Source: Ideonella sp. WA131b (lineage in GTDB: Bacteria; Pseudomonadota; Gammaproteobacteria; Burkholderiales; Burkholderiaceae_C). From it: a stretch of 64,000 nt of DNA. Location: NCBI GenBank assembly GCA_023657425.1, contig JAGTJW010000002.1, positions 1,010,832 through 1,074,831 of the forward strand, written 5' to 3'. The position numbers and the translations under genes are program-made. Below are positions 28,686 through 37,464 of this stretch, piece after piece; position 1 is the stretch's first letter, and every line of letters starts with the position of its first letter. Under the pieces are notes generated by a model that was not told the origin of the DNA, ran no database searches, and was given only the letters and a program-made list of their open reading frames with translations.

Positions 28686-30035
28686 TTATGCGGTCGGCAC
28701 CAGACTCATGCCTAGGCTCTGAGCGCGCCGCTGCAGGTGGTGGATAACGCGCTGTCTGTAGCGCTCTTCGTAGTACTGCTGACCTTGGTCGACGTACTCC
28801 TGTCCCTTGGTCATCAGCGCGTAGAACAGGCGCGCCAGCTTGTGGGCCGCAGCCGTGACGGCCTTGCCTTTGTCCATGCGGCCGCACAGCCGCCTGTAGT
28901 AGGCCCCCAGCGCTGACTTGCTGCTTCGCAGTGCCGCCGCCGCTTGCCGGAACGCCTGGCTCGCTCTGTTCACGCTGTGCTTGGTCTTCGCACCCAGCAC
29001 CTTGCCCCCACTGATTCGCGTGCCCGGGCACAGGCCCAGCCAGGACGCGAAGTGCTTGTCGCTGGGGAAGCGGCTAAGGTCCGTTCCGACTTCGGCCACG
29101 ATGTTCAGCGCCGTGGTCTCGTCGATGCCGTCCACCTTGGTCACGTCCACTCCGCACATCTTCAACAGTCGCTCTCGGACGTTGAACTTCGGCGCGTTCT
29201 TGGCCTTGCTGCGCTTCTTGCCCTTGCCGAGTTCCTTGGTGTGGACTTCCAGCTTGGCCATCACGCGCTGGATCTCGGTCTCGCACTCCTGCAACTGCTG
29301 CGCGTAGAAGTCGAATCTGCCCAGCGCCTGCTTCAGCGCCAACAGATGCTCCGCCCTCCACGTGCCTTGCAGGCTCGCCGCGATCTCCTCCTCGCTGGCC
29401 TTGATCCGGCTGTCCCGGTACGCCGCCAGCACCTGCGCATCGCGCTCGCCCTCGACGATGGCCCTGACGATCTTCTGGCCCGTCACACCTGCCACGTCGC
29501 TGATGGCCTGGCTGAGCTGGATGTTCATCAGCGTCATGGCCTTTTGCATGTGCTGCACGCTGCGGCCCTGGTCGGCCAGCAGCCTCGTCCGCAGCCGGTT
29601 GAACTCCCGCAGCTCGCAGAACTGGTCTTGCGGCCTGAACGCCGCCTTCAGCAGTCCGTAGCTCAACAACTGCTGGATCCACCGGCAGTCCTGCACGTCG
29701 CTCTTGCGCCCAGACACGTTCTTCACCTGCCGGGCGTCCACCAGCATCACTTCGAACCCACGCCGCTCCAGCAGCTCGTACAGCGGTATCCAGTACACCC
29801 CCGTGGACTCCATCGCCACGATCTTCACGCCGCACTCCTGCAGCCAGTCGGCCATCGCTTGCAGATCCCTGGTGTACACCCCGAACTGCCTCACCGATTG
29901 CTCCGCCGCTTCATTGGGCACCGCCACGAAGTGCATCGAACCACCCACATCGATGCCAGCCGCATCCGGGTGCATCACCTCCAGCTTGCTTCGGCCTGTC
30001 CTGGCCTTGCTCATCGCCATACCTTGCTCCATCAT
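28686..30035 (-). CDS. IS110-family DEDD transposase, copy 4
   Basis: Same 449-residue protein. This is the only copy whose 5' end borders the attC target rather than another element end, so it alone lacks an end-to-end junction upstream. Confidence 0.95.
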   Translation of the reverse strand: MMEQGMAMSKARTGRSKLEVMHPDAAGIDVGGSMHFVAVPNEAAEQSVRQFGVYTRDLQAMADWLQECGVKIVAMESTGVYWIPLYELLERRGFEVMLVDARQVKNVSGRKSDVQDCRWIQQLLSYGLLKAAFRPQDQFCELREFNRLRTRLLADQGRSVQHMQKAMTLMNIQLSQAISDVAGVTGQKIVRAIVEGERDAQVLAAYRDSRIKASEEEIAASLQGTWRAEHLLALKQALGRFDFYAQQLQECETEIQRVMAKLEVHTKELGKGKKRSKAKNAPKFNVRERLLKMCGVDVTKVDGIDETTALNIVAEVGTDLSRFPSDKHFASWLGLCPGTRISGGKVLGAKTKHSVNRASQAFRQAAAALRSSKSALGAYYRRLCGRMDKGKAVTAAAHKLARLFYALMTKGQEYVDQGQQYYEERYRQRVIHHLQRRAQSLGMSLVPTA

Positions 30036-30048
30036 CCGTTGCGGGATG

Positions 30049-30239
30049 CGGAGCCAACTATGGGTACGTCGTCGTAGCTCACTCTCTCAAACGGGATGCA
30101 CCAGGCCTCGGCGCCCTTCCAAGAACACCAAGGCCTGCCGCTCACCAATGTCGATGACGTCACCCAAGACCAACCTAACCCTCGGGCATCAAGCACCAGT
30201 GTCCGTCCGGCCTTGGTCGGCTCCGCACCCCATCTTTTG
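30049..30239 (-). ncRNA. Candidate bridge RNA, IS110 copy 4
   Basis: Same sequence as at 25060-25250, shifted by 4989 bp. Confidence 0.6.
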
Positions 30240-30296
30240 CCACAACCGGCGCAGCAGTTTCATCGGAACGATTCGCGCGCGTCAGCGTGCGCTGCG

Positions 30297-30483
30297 GCCT
30301 AACCCCTCGCTCAAGCTGACCCGCTACGGCAGGCACTGTAAGCCCGGCCTGAGCCACTAACCCCTCGCTCAAGCTGACCCGCTACGGCAGGCACTGTAAG
30401 CCCGGCCTGAGCCACTCGTACTATCGTCTCAGTCCGGGCTTACAGTACCTGCCTCCGCGGGCAGCTTAGCTCGAACGTTAGGC
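30297..30483 (+). other. attC site 8, with internal 58-bp duplication
   Basis: R'' GCCTAAC at 30297-30303 is the IS110 target; R' GTTAGGC at 30477-30483. The 5' arm from TAACCCC to GAGCCAC is present twice in tandem (30300-30357 and 30358-30415), so the site is 187 bp instead of 129. Class B palindrome. Confidence 0.9.
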
Positions 30484-30511
30484 TGCACAGGCGAGGCCCG
30501 ATGCCCGGGAC

Positions 30512-30540
30512 TTGACGCTGCGCTTTAGCGTAGCTACACT
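30512..30540 (+). promoter_or_regulatory. Promoter of BrnTA cassette 2, leaderless layout
   Basis: TTGACG, 17-bp spacer, TACACT, then 6 bp to the GTG start. Confidence 0.7.
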
Positions 30541-30546
30541 AAGTCC

Positions 30547-30819
30547 GTGCGTATCGACTTCGACCCAGCGAAAGACAAGCTCAACATCGCCGCCCACGGC
30601 CTATCGCTTGCCTTTGCAAAGCAACTCATCTGGGACGAAGCACTTGTCTGGGTTGACGAGCGCTTCGAGTACGACGAGCTACGCATGATTGGTCTTGTTC
30701 CAGAAGGCAATCGGTTGTACTACGTTGCCTTCGTTGACCGCGGCAAGACACGCCGAGTCATTAGCCTGCGTCCAGCCGAACGCCGAGAGGTGAAGCACTA
30801 TGTCGAACACTACCCCTAA
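30547..30819 (+). CDS. brnT: BrnT-family toxin (cassette)
   Basis: 90 residues from GTG 30547: RIDFDPAKDKLNIAAHGLSLA at the start, YDELRMIGLVPEGNRLYYVAF, RRVISLRPAERREVKHY at the end. The C-terminal Arg-rich strand fits the ribonuclease active site of BrnT. Overlaps brnA by 20 bp. Confidence 0.9.
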   Translation: MRIDFDPAKDKLNIAAHGLSLAFAKQLIWDEALVWVDERFEYDELRMIGLVPEGNRLYYVAFVDRGKTRRVISLRPAERREVKHYVEHYP

Positions 30820-31117
30820 GCGAACGATCGTCATGCCCGCGGAGGCTGAGAACCGGAAGATCCGGCGTGCAGCTAGCGCTGATCCAGATGCCCAGCCGTT
30901 GACAGACGCCCAGTTGCAGACGATGGTGCCACTGAAGGCACTTCGAGGCCGCCCAAAGTCAGAGAACAAGAAGCTCCTCGTCTCGGTGCGCTACAGCCCA
31001 GAGGTACTCAGATTCTTCCGCAGCACTGGCGAAGGGTGGCAGTCCCGTATGGACGGAGTGCTTCAGGAATACGTGGCTAAGCAAGTCACTCGGCGCCGCA
31101 CCAAGAGTGCAGCCTAA
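30800..31117 (+). CDS. brnA: BrnA-family antitoxin (cassette)
   Basis: 105 residues. Ribbon-helix-helix part KKLLVSVRYSPEVLRFFRSTGEGWQSRM near residues 60-85. Its TAA stop is the TAA of attC R''. Confidence 0.88.
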   Translation: MSNTTPKRTIVMPAEAENRKIRRAASADPDAQPLTDAQLQTMVPLKALRGRPKSENKKLLVSVRYSPEVLRFFRSTGEGWQSRMDGVLQEYVAKQVTRRRTKSAA

Positions 31118-31240
31118 CCCCTCGCTCGAGCCGACCCGCTACGGCAGGCACTGTAAGCCCGGCCTGAGCCAGTCGTACTATCGTCTCAGTCCGGGCTTAC
31201 AGTGCCTGCCTACGCGGGCGTCTCAGCTCGAACGTTAGGC
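31112..31240 (+). other. attC site 9
   Basis: 129 bp, R'' GCCTAAC, R' GTTAGGC, class B palindrome. Small changes in the L boxes (CTCGAGCC; GCGGGCGTCTCAG). Confidence 0.9.
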
Positions 31241-31345
31241 AACACAAACGAAGTCCGTGGTGCGCCAGCAGAGTCAGCGCCTGTCGGCGTGTGTTGAACA
31301 GCCGCGAAAGAGCAGCAACGTCTCTTTACCGGGGTCAGCTTGTTC
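31241..31345 (+). other. 5' remnant of a family A cassette, cut by ISL3
   Basis: The first 105 bp match the start of the cassette at 54136-54545 almost exactly and then stop at the ISL3 end. No gene. Confidence 0.75.
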
Positions 31346-31539
31346 GGTTCTTCCGGACTATCAGTGGGCGATTTGAGGCCGATTTGAGCGTTTGACACGA
31401 GTTGCCCACCGCGGCGGTCTGTCGGTTCGTCGCAAGCGCCGACCGCCCGCCGCCGTGGACAACTCTGCACTGCACGGTGGCGATCACCTGCGTTGCGGCA
31501 TCCGTTCAGTTGGCGCCACCGCGGTCCTGTGTTTACGCG

Positions 31540-31986
31540 TCAGCGCGATGCGTGCGCGGCAGCCGCTGCGCGCCAGAAGCGTTCAAGCTTGCGGCAGGTT
31601 GCGTCCAGCGAGTCTTGTTCCGCTTCGTTGATGCGCGGCCACATCAGCGGTCCGCCGTCACGGCCGATGAGCTGCCCGATGGCGGCTTTGACGTCCTGCT
31701 GCGCAAGCTCTTCGTCGTCATAGCGGCGCCGGATCAGCTCGCCACCGAGCGTCCAGAGGTTGTCGCGGTGCCGGCTCACGGTTGCCTTGGCCAGGCCCTG
31801 GTCCAGCAGATGCAGCAGGAACGGCGTCAGCAACTCAACGACCTGTTGGCCCACGACGATGTCGGCAGGCTCAACGTGCCAGGATCGGGGCCAGTCGTGC
31901 AGGTCAGGGCAGGCTTGCCGCAGGCGCTGCGCCTCCTGTGGCTCGAGATGGAACTCGTCATTGGCGCTGCCACGGGAGTCGGCCAT
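31540..31986 (-). CDS. ISL3 accessory protein, unknown function (copy 2)
   Basis: Same 148-residue protein as at 18539-18985, divergent from the transposase with overlapping start codons. Confidence 0.65.
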   Translation of the reverse strand: MADSRGSANDEFHLEPQEAQRLRQACPDLHDWPRSWHVEPADIVVGQQVVELLTPFLLHLLDQGLAKATVSRHRDNLWTLGGELIRRRYDDEELAQQDVKAAIGQLIGRDGGPLMWPRINEAEQDSLDATCRKLERFWRAAAAAHASR

Positions 31987-33232
31987 GTTGCTCGCTCGCT
32001 TGCTCAATGCCTGCCACCACTTCCCCGGCTTCGTCTACGCCGCCGTGCGGCTGATCGAAGCCACCAGCACCATCGAGGTCGACGTGCGGCCGCGCCGCGG
32101 CTCCAAGCCGCATTGCTCATGCTGCGGCAACACCGCACCCGGGTACGACGTACTGGCCGTTCGGCGCTTCGAGTTCATCCCGGTCTGGGGCTATGCGGTG
32201 ATGCTGCTGTACGCCATGCGGCGTGTGCAATGCCGCCAGTGCGGCGTGAAGGTCGAGCAAGTGCCCTGGGCGATGGGCAAGCACACGCTGACCAAGGCGT
32301 ACATGTTGTACCTGGCGCACTGGGCACGCAAGCTGTCGTGGAAGGAGACGGCACTGAGCTTCGGCACGACCTGGGATCAGGTCTGTCATGCGGTGGAGTA
32401 TGTCGTGCAGTGGGGGCTGGAGCATCGCGAACTCGGGACCCTGCGGGCCATTGGCGTGGACGAGATCCACATCGGTCAGAGCCACAAGTTCCTGACGCTG
32501 GTCTATCACATCGAGGCCAACTGCGTGCGGCTGCTGTGGGTGGGCCGGGACCGCACGATGAAGAGCTTCGAAGGCTTCTTCACCCTTATCGGCCAGGAAC
32601 TGGCCGGCAAGGTCGAGTTCGTCTGCTCGGACATGTGGCGGCCCTACCTGGAGATGATCGCCAGGCATTGCCCGCAGGCGCTGAACATCCTGGACCGCTT
32701 CCACATGGTGGCCAAGCTGAACAAGGCGCTGGACGAGGTGCGCGCCGGTGAGGCCCGGCGAATGGTTCGCGAGGGCTACGAGCCCGTGCTCAAGAAGAAG
32801 CGCTGGTGCCTGCTCAAGCGGCCGGAGAACCTCACGGACAAGCAGCGATTGAGTCTGCGCGAGTTGCTGGGCTACAACCTGAAGAGCGTGCGGGCCTACC
32901 TGCTCAAGGAAGAATTCCAGCTGTTCTGGGAATACACGTCACCGGCGTGGGCGGCCAAGTTCCTCGACGCCTGGTGCAAACGGGCGATGCGTTCACGCAT
33001 CGAGCCGGTAAAGCGGTTCGCCCGAACCGTGCGCGCGCACCGCGAGCTGCTGCTCAACTACTTCAAGGCCAAGAAGCAGTTCTCCAGCGGCATCATCGAG
33101 GGGCTGAACAACAAAGCCAAAGTCACTATGAGAAAAGCGTACGGCTACAGGACCTTCCGGATCGCTGAACTCTCCCTGTATCACGTGCTTGGCAGGCTTC
33201 CAGAGCCAAAACTGGCCCACAGATTCTTCTGA
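31985..33232 (+). CDS. ISL3-family transposase (copy 2)
   Basis: Same 415-residue protein as copy 1, with CxxC zinc motifs and DDE residues intact. Reads outward from the composite transposon. Confidence 0.92.
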   Translation: MLLARLLNACHHFPGFVYAAVRLIEATSTIEVDVRPRRGSKPHCSCCGNTAPGYDVLAVRRFEFIPVWGYAVMLLYAMRRVQCRQCGVKVEQVPWAMGKHTLTKAYMLYLAHWARKLSWKETALSFGTTWDQVCHAVEYVVQWGLEHRELGTLRAIGVDEIHIGQSHKFLTLVYHIEANCVRLLWVGRDRTMKSFEGFFTLIGQELAGKVEFVCSDMWRPYLEMIARHCPQALNILDRFHMVAKLNKALDEVRAGEARRMVREGYEPVLKKKRWCLLKRPENLTDKQRLSLRELLGYNLKSVRAYLLKEEFQLFWEYTSPAWAAKFLDAWCKRAMRSRIEPVKRFARTVRAHRELLLNYFKAKKQFSSGIIEGLNNKAKVTMRKAYGYRTFRIAELSLYHVLGRLPEPKLAHRFF

Positions 33233-33238
33233 CGAAGC

Positions 33239-33246
33239 GAACTTCC
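33239..33246. repeat. Target site duplication, right
   Basis: GAACTTCC directly outside the right ISL3 copy, same orientation as at 17279-17286. Confidence 0.85.
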
Positions 33247-33398
33247 TATGCGCCCCGCTGTTGCCGCCCGCCCATGGTCGCCGGCTGACGCGCTGCCTGC
33301 CGCAGGCGCGCTTCGAGCTGATCGAGGGCTGGGGCCATGACCTGCCGGCGGCGCTGTTGCCGCGTCTGGCCGCAACGGTGCAATTTCACTCCGGCTGA
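33239..33398 (+). pseudogene. Alpha/beta hydrolase, C-terminal remnant
   Basis: The frame emerging from the ISL3 end encodes about 52 residues with LLPPAHGRRLTRCLPQA and RFELIEGWGHDLP, the C-terminal catalytic-His region of alpha/beta hydrolases. The rest of the gene is not at the other side of the transposon (jetD is there), so the 5' part was lost before the transposon arrived. Confidence 0.7.
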
Positions 33399-33529
33399 GG
33401 GCAAGCCGCGATGGCTGCGGCGCGGGCATTGCGTATAAACCGGGGCGTGCAGACCAAGAGCAGTGCAGTGCGGGAGAGGTGCTGGCGATCGCCGATCGCC
33501 CGCCCGGACCTCGTGCGCCCGCGCTGAGC

Positions 33530-35527
33530 ATGGGTCCCCCCTGGCGCAGGCTGATCGTGCTCAGCCTGTGGCTGCTCTGCCTGGCTCAGCCGGCGCTGGC
33601 TCAGCCCGCCTTGCGACCGCAGCTGGAGGCCATCGAGCGCTTGCCGCCGAGCCGCCAGGAGCAGCGCCTGCAGCAGCTCGAAGCCCTGGCCGTCACCCCC
33701 GGCAGCGCCGAGGCGCTGGAGCGCCTGTTCCTGATCGGCTGGACGCATGCTCAGAACAGGCGGTTCGACGCGCTGGCGCAGCTTGAGCCACGCTGGCGCG
33801 ATTGGGAGAAGGCAGCGGCGGTGGCCGAGCGACCGCTGGCGGCGCTGGCGCAGATGCTGGTCATCGCCCACGCCCAGCTCACGGACGGCCGTTACCGCGA
33901 GGCACGCGAGACCTACCAGGCACCGCCGGTGCGCGACAGCCTGCCGCTGCTCTGGCGTCTGCGCTGCGCGACCGCCGAGGGCAATGTGCAGGCCGAGTTC
34001 GGCGACCTGGAGGCGGCGCTGGTGCAGCACCTGGACGCGCTGACGCTGGCGCAACGCACCGGCCAGGACTGGCGCCACGCCGACGCGCTCTACGACCTGG
34101 CCCACACGCAGACACTGCTGCGGCAGCACCAGCGCGCGCAGGAGTCGATGCGACAGCTGATTGCGCTGCTGCCGCCCGACGCCAACGACGCCGACCTGTC
34201 GCGCATCCACAACATGCACGCCATCGTGCTGGACAACGCCGGCGAGCCCGCCGAGGCGCTGAAGCTGATGGAGCTCTCGCTGCAGCATGCACGGCGCGAC
34301 GGCGACCGCCGTTCGATCGCGCTGCTGCTGGCCAATCTGTCGTTTGCCTACCTGGATCGCCAGGAGCCACAGCGCGCGCTGACCACCGCCGAGGAGGCCC
34401 ACCGCCTGGCGCTGCAGCTCGGCCTGACCTCGGCGATGAGCCTGGCGCTGCACAACGGCGGCGTCGCCAAGATCGTGCTGGGCCGCCTGGCCGAGGGCAA
34501 GGCGGACGTCAAGCGCTCGATCACGCTGGAGCTGCAGTCGGGCGGCACGACCTATGCCGCCGTTGGCTGGCGCGAGCTCGGCCAGTACCTGGAGAAGGCC
34601 GGCGATCTGCCCGGCGCCGTCGAGGCCTTCGAGGCCTACCGCCAGCTGGCCGACGGCCTGTCGCGCGCCGACCACCGGCGCACGCTGGCCGAGGCGCAGT
34701 CGCGCTTCGATGTCGCGCAGCGCGATCGCGAGGAGGCGCTGCTGAAGGAGCGCATCCAGCTGCGCGAGGCCCAGGTGCGCGACCAGCGCCTGCGCTTTGC
34801 GCTCGGCGCCGTCGCGCTGGCCAGCGCCGCGGCGCTGGCTGCGGCGCTCTGGTTGCTGGCGCGCCGGCTGCGCCGCAACAACGCGCAGCTGGCGCTGACC
34901 AATCGCGAGCTGGCGGCGCAAAGCGAGGTCGACCCGCTGACCGGCCTGGGCAACCGGCGTCGCCTGCTGCAGCTGGTCGGCCGACCCGAGGCGCCGCTGC
35001 AAGGCAGCCTGTTCCTCATCGACATCGACCATTTCAAGCAGATCAACGACCGCCACGGCCATGCCGGCGGCGACGCCGTGCTGCAGGCCATCGCCGGCCG
35101 GCTGCGCAACGCGCTGCGCGAACCACTCGGCGTGATGCGCTGGGGCGGCGAGGAGTTCCTGCTCTTCCTGCGCGACATCGACGTGCCGCTGGCCGACGCG
35201 CTGGCCCAGCGCCTGCTCAAGGAAATCGGCGGCACCCCGGTGTCGCTGCGCGACGGCCGCGAGCTCAGGGTCACCGCCTCCATCGGCTATGCGCTGTTCC
35301 CGCTGCCGGGATCGAACGCGAGCTTCAGCGCCGAGCGCGCCGTCGACCTGGTCGACGCGTTGATGTACCAGGCCAAGTCGCTTGGCCGCAACCAGGCCTG
35401 GGGCCTGGTCGGCGCCAGCCTGGACGACGCGAAGCTGCTGCGCGACGCACTGACCGGGATGGGAGGCGCCACCAGCGCCGACGGCCTGCAGCTGCGCCGC
35501 TGGCCGGCACAGGAGGACCCGGCATGA
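33530..35527 (+). CDS. Diguanylate cyclase with TPR-type sensor region (GGDEF)
   Basis: 665 residues from ATG 33530. N-terminal signal segment (WRRLIVLSLWLLCLAQPALAQ), a large helical TPR-like region (about 25-430), one membrane helix near 436-460 (LGAVALASAAALAAALWLLA), then a GGDEF domain with DPLTGLGNRRRL, DIDHFKQINDRHGH and the active-site loop RWGGEEFL. It should make c-di-GMP from GTP in the cytosol in response to a periplasmic signal. The GGEEF variant is catalytically competent. Overlaps the next gene by 4 bp (ATGA). Confidence 0.9.
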   Translation: MGPPWRRLIVLSLWLLCLAQPALAQPALRPQLEAIERLPPSRQEQRLQQLEALAVTPGSAEALERLFLIGWTHAQNRRFDALAQLEPRWRDWEKAAAVAERPLAALAQMLVIAHAQLTDGRYREARETYQAPPVRDSLPLLWRLRCATAEGNVQAEFGDLEAALVQHLDALTLAQRTGQDWRHADALYDLAHTQTLLRQHQRAQESMRQLIALLPPDANDADLSRIHNMHAIVLDNAGEPAEALKLMELSLQHARRDGDRRSIALLLANLSFAYLDRQEPQRALTTAEEAHRLALQLGLTSAMSLALHNGGVAKIVLGRLAEGKADVKRSITLELQSGGTTYAAVGWRELGQYLEKAGDLPGAVEAFEAYRQLADGLSRADHRRTLAEAQSRFDVAQRDREEALLKERIQLREAQVRDQRLRFALGAVALASAAALAAALWLLARRLRRNNAQLALTNRELAAQSEVDPLTGLGNRRRLLQLVGRPEAPLQGSLFLIDIDHFKQINDRHGHAGGDAVLQAIAGRLRNALREPLGVMRWGGEEFLLFLRDIDVPLADALAQRLLKEIGGTPVSLRDGRELRVTASIGYALFPLPGSNASFSAERAVDLVDALMYQAKSLGRNQAWGLVGASLDDAKLLRDALTGMGGATSADGLQLRRWPAQEDPA

Positions 35528-37464
35528 AGCATTGCCTCGGCCTGCTGCTGGCGCTGGGCCTGGCAGCGTCGGTGAGCGCCCAGACCAGCCTTCATGCGCT
35601 GCGGGAACAGGGCGAGCTGCGCCCGCAGCAGGCATTGCAGGCGCTGCTCGCGCTGCCGCCAAGCAGCGACCCGAGCGAGCAGGAGCAGCGCCGCCATGTC
35701 GAGGCCGTGCTGCGCCTGCAGGCCGGCGATGTCGAGGCGGCGCTCGCCGTCTACCCGGGTGGCGAGGCCGGCAGCGCCGGCGGGCTCTTCCTGCGCGCCC
35801 GTGTCGCGCGCTTGCGCGGTGGGGTCGCCGAGGCCGCTGCGCTGCTCGAACGCAGCCTGGACCTGCAGCGACCGATCTGCGAGCCGCAGCCGCAGGCCGC
35901 TTGCGACAGCCGGCTCTACATCGACAGCCTGCTGCATCGCGCCCGCGTGCATGACGCGCTCGACGAGTACCTGCTCGCCGAGCAACGCCTGCGGCGCGCA
36001 CTGAACCTGGTGCGCGCCACCGGCCAGACCGGCCTGGCCGCACCGCTGCTCGCCGATCTGGCGCAGCTGGCCCAGGTGCAGGACCAGCCCGAGCGCGCGC
36101 AGCAATTGCTCGCCGAGGCGCAACGCGAGGCCGCCGGCCTGCCGCTTCGCCTCGCCCAGGTCAAGCTGGCCGAGGCGACGATCGCGCGACGCCTCGATCG
36201 TCCTGCGCAGCGCCGCGAGGCCCTGCTCGCCGTGCTCGACCTGGCCAGCGACGCACCGCACCTGGCCGCGCTGGCGCGCAACAACCTCAGCGACCACCAC
36301 CTGCTGGCCGGCGAACCCGGGCCGGCGCGCCGCTACGCCGAGCAGGGCCTGGCCGGCGGCGGCCTGGACCCGGTGCTTGAGCAGTCGCTGCGCCACAACC
36401 TGGCCGTCAGCCTGATCCGGCTGCGCGACTTCGATGCGGCGCGCGCGCAGATCGCGCAAGGCGACCGCCTGGTCGCGCCCGAGGGCATGACCGACCGCGT
36501 GCGCGCCGAGGAATTGCGCGATCTGGGCCGCGCCTGGGCCGCCAGCGGCCAGTGGCGCGAGGCCCTGAAGGCCTATCACGAGGAGCGGAGGCTGACCGAA
36601 CAGGCCGATGCGCGCGAGCGCGACAACGCGCTGGCTGCGCTGCGCCAGGACCTGGCGGCGCGCACCCAGGAGGCGGAGATGCAGCTGCGTCACGAGCGCG
36701 ACGCGGTGCTGGAACGCACGCTGGCCAACCAGCAGAAGCTGACCTGGCTGGGCTGGCTGGCCGGCGTGCTGATCGGGCTGTGCCTGCTCATCGGTGGCCT
36801 GCTCTGGCTGGGCTCGCGGGCCGCCAACCAGCGCCTGCAGCGCAGCCGCGAACGCCTGCAGACGCTCAGCGAGCGCGACCCGCTGACCCAGCTGGGCAAT
36901 CGCCGCGCCTTCCAGCAGGCCATGCAGGCGCGCGGCGACGCGCCCTTCGAGGCCGGTCTGCTGCTCGTCGACCTCGACCATTTCAAGCGCATCAACGACC
37001 AGCTCGGCCATGGTGTCGGCGACCAGGTGCTGCAGGTCGTCGCGCAGCGCCTGGCGGCCCAGGTGCGCAAGGACGATCTGCTGGTGCGCTGGGGCGGCGA
37101 GGAATTCCTGCTCTACGCGCCCAGCGTGAGCGGCCTGGGCCTGCGCCAGCTGGCGCAGCGCCTGCTGCGCACGCTGGAGCTGGAACCGCTGGCGCTGGAC
37201 GGCGGGCGCAGCCTGGCGGTGAGCGCGTCGCTGGGCTTTGCGCTGTTCCCGCTGCCGCCCGATCGCCCGGCCTTCGGCTGGGAGCAGGCGGTCAACTGGG
37301 TCGATCTGGCGCTGTACGCGGCGAAGAACGCCGGCCGCGCGCGCGGCGTCGGCATCGTCTCGGCGCGCCTGCCCGACGCCACCTCGCTGGCCCAGGTCGA
37401 GGCGGATTTCGAGGGCGCCGCGCTGGCCGATCGCATCGAGCTGGTGCAGGTCACGGCGAACTGA
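35524..37464 (+). CDS. Diguanylate cyclase with TPR-type sensor region (GGDEF), second copy
   Basis: 646 residues. Signal peptide (KHCLGLLLALGLAASVSAQ), helical repeats to about residue 390, coiled linker, membrane helix near 405-430 (LTWLGWLAGVLIGLCLLIGG), and GGDEF domain with DPLTQLGNRRAF, DLDHFKRINDQLGH, RWGGEEFL. Same architecture as the preceding gene, so probably a tandem duplication that diverged; the pair is translationally coupled. Confidence 0.9.
   Translation: MKHCLGLLLALGLAASVSAQTSLHALREQGELRPQQALQALLALPPSSDPSEQEQRRHVEAVLRLQAGDVEAALAVYPGGEAGSAGGLFLRARVARLRGGVAEAAALLERSLDLQRPICEPQPQAACDSRLYIDSLLHRARVHDALDEYLLAEQRLRRALNLVRATGQTGLAAPLLADLAQLAQVQDQPERAQQLLAEAQREAAGLPLRLAQVKLAEATIARRLDRPAQRREALLAVLDLASDAPHLAALARNNLSDHHLLAGEPGPARRYAEQGLAGGGLDPVLEQSLRHNLAVSLIRLRDFDAARAQIAQGDRLVAPEGMTDRVRAEELRDLGRAWAASGQWREALKAYHEERRLTEQADARERDNALAALRQDLAARTQEAEMQLRHERDAVLERTLANQQKLTWLGWLAGVLIGLCLLIGGLLWLGSRAANQRLQRSRERLQTLSERDPLTQLGNRRAFQQAMQARGDAPFEAGLLLVDLDHFKRINDQLGHGVGDQVLQVVAQRLAAQVRKDDLLVRWGGEEFLLYAPSVSGLGLRQLAQRLLRTLELEPLALDGGRSLAVSASLGFALFPLPPDRPAFGWEQAVNWVDLALYAAKNAGRARGVGIVSARLPDATSLAQVEADFEGAALADRIELVQVTAN

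Larger units (their letters stand above)
23649..30300 (-). mobile_element. Four perfect tandem copies of an IS110-family element
   Basis: The block repeats with an exact 1663-bp period: 23649-25311, 25312-26974, 26975-28637, 28638-30300, without visible differences. The left flank ends CTGCGGCCT and every copy ends with the same CTGCGGCCT, the last one running straight into AACCCCTCGC of an attC. The insertion point is therefore inside R'' (GCCT/AAC). No target duplication beyond this shared core, as expected for IS110. Confidence 0.93.
17287..33238. mobile_element. Composite transposon: two inverted ISL3-family copies carrying an integron cassette array
   Basis: Identical 1893-bp ISL3 elements lie in inverted orientation at 17287-19179 and 31346-33238. 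The outer flanks are the same 8 bp in the same orientation: GAACTTCC at 17279-17286 and at 33239-33246. Eight bp is the usual ISL3 target duplication, and the two inner flanks do not match it, so the pair moved as a unit. Cargo: nine attC sites, cassettes and a tandem IS110 array. The target lay between jetD and the residual end of an alpha/beta hydrolase gene. Confidence 0.85.
31346..33238 (+). mobile_element. ISL3-family insertion sequence, copy 2
   Basis: 1893 bp, inverted identical copy of 17287-19179; forms the right border of the composite transposon. Confidence 0.88.

Noticed and set aside
23649..30300. Tandem 1663-bp repeats as a gene amplification of a cassette
   Set aside because: Each unit is a complete IS110 element with defined ends and no attC inside, so it is tandem transposition and not cassette duplication.
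31402..32751. 449-residue frame across the ISL3 copies (also 17774-19123)
   Set aside because: Out-of-frame translation of the transposase and accessory gene; composition is typical of shadow frames.
33189..33398. 69-residue frame joining the ISL3 end to the hydrolase remnant
   Set aside because: The first part is IS sequence in another frame; only the part after 33239 has hydrolase similarity.
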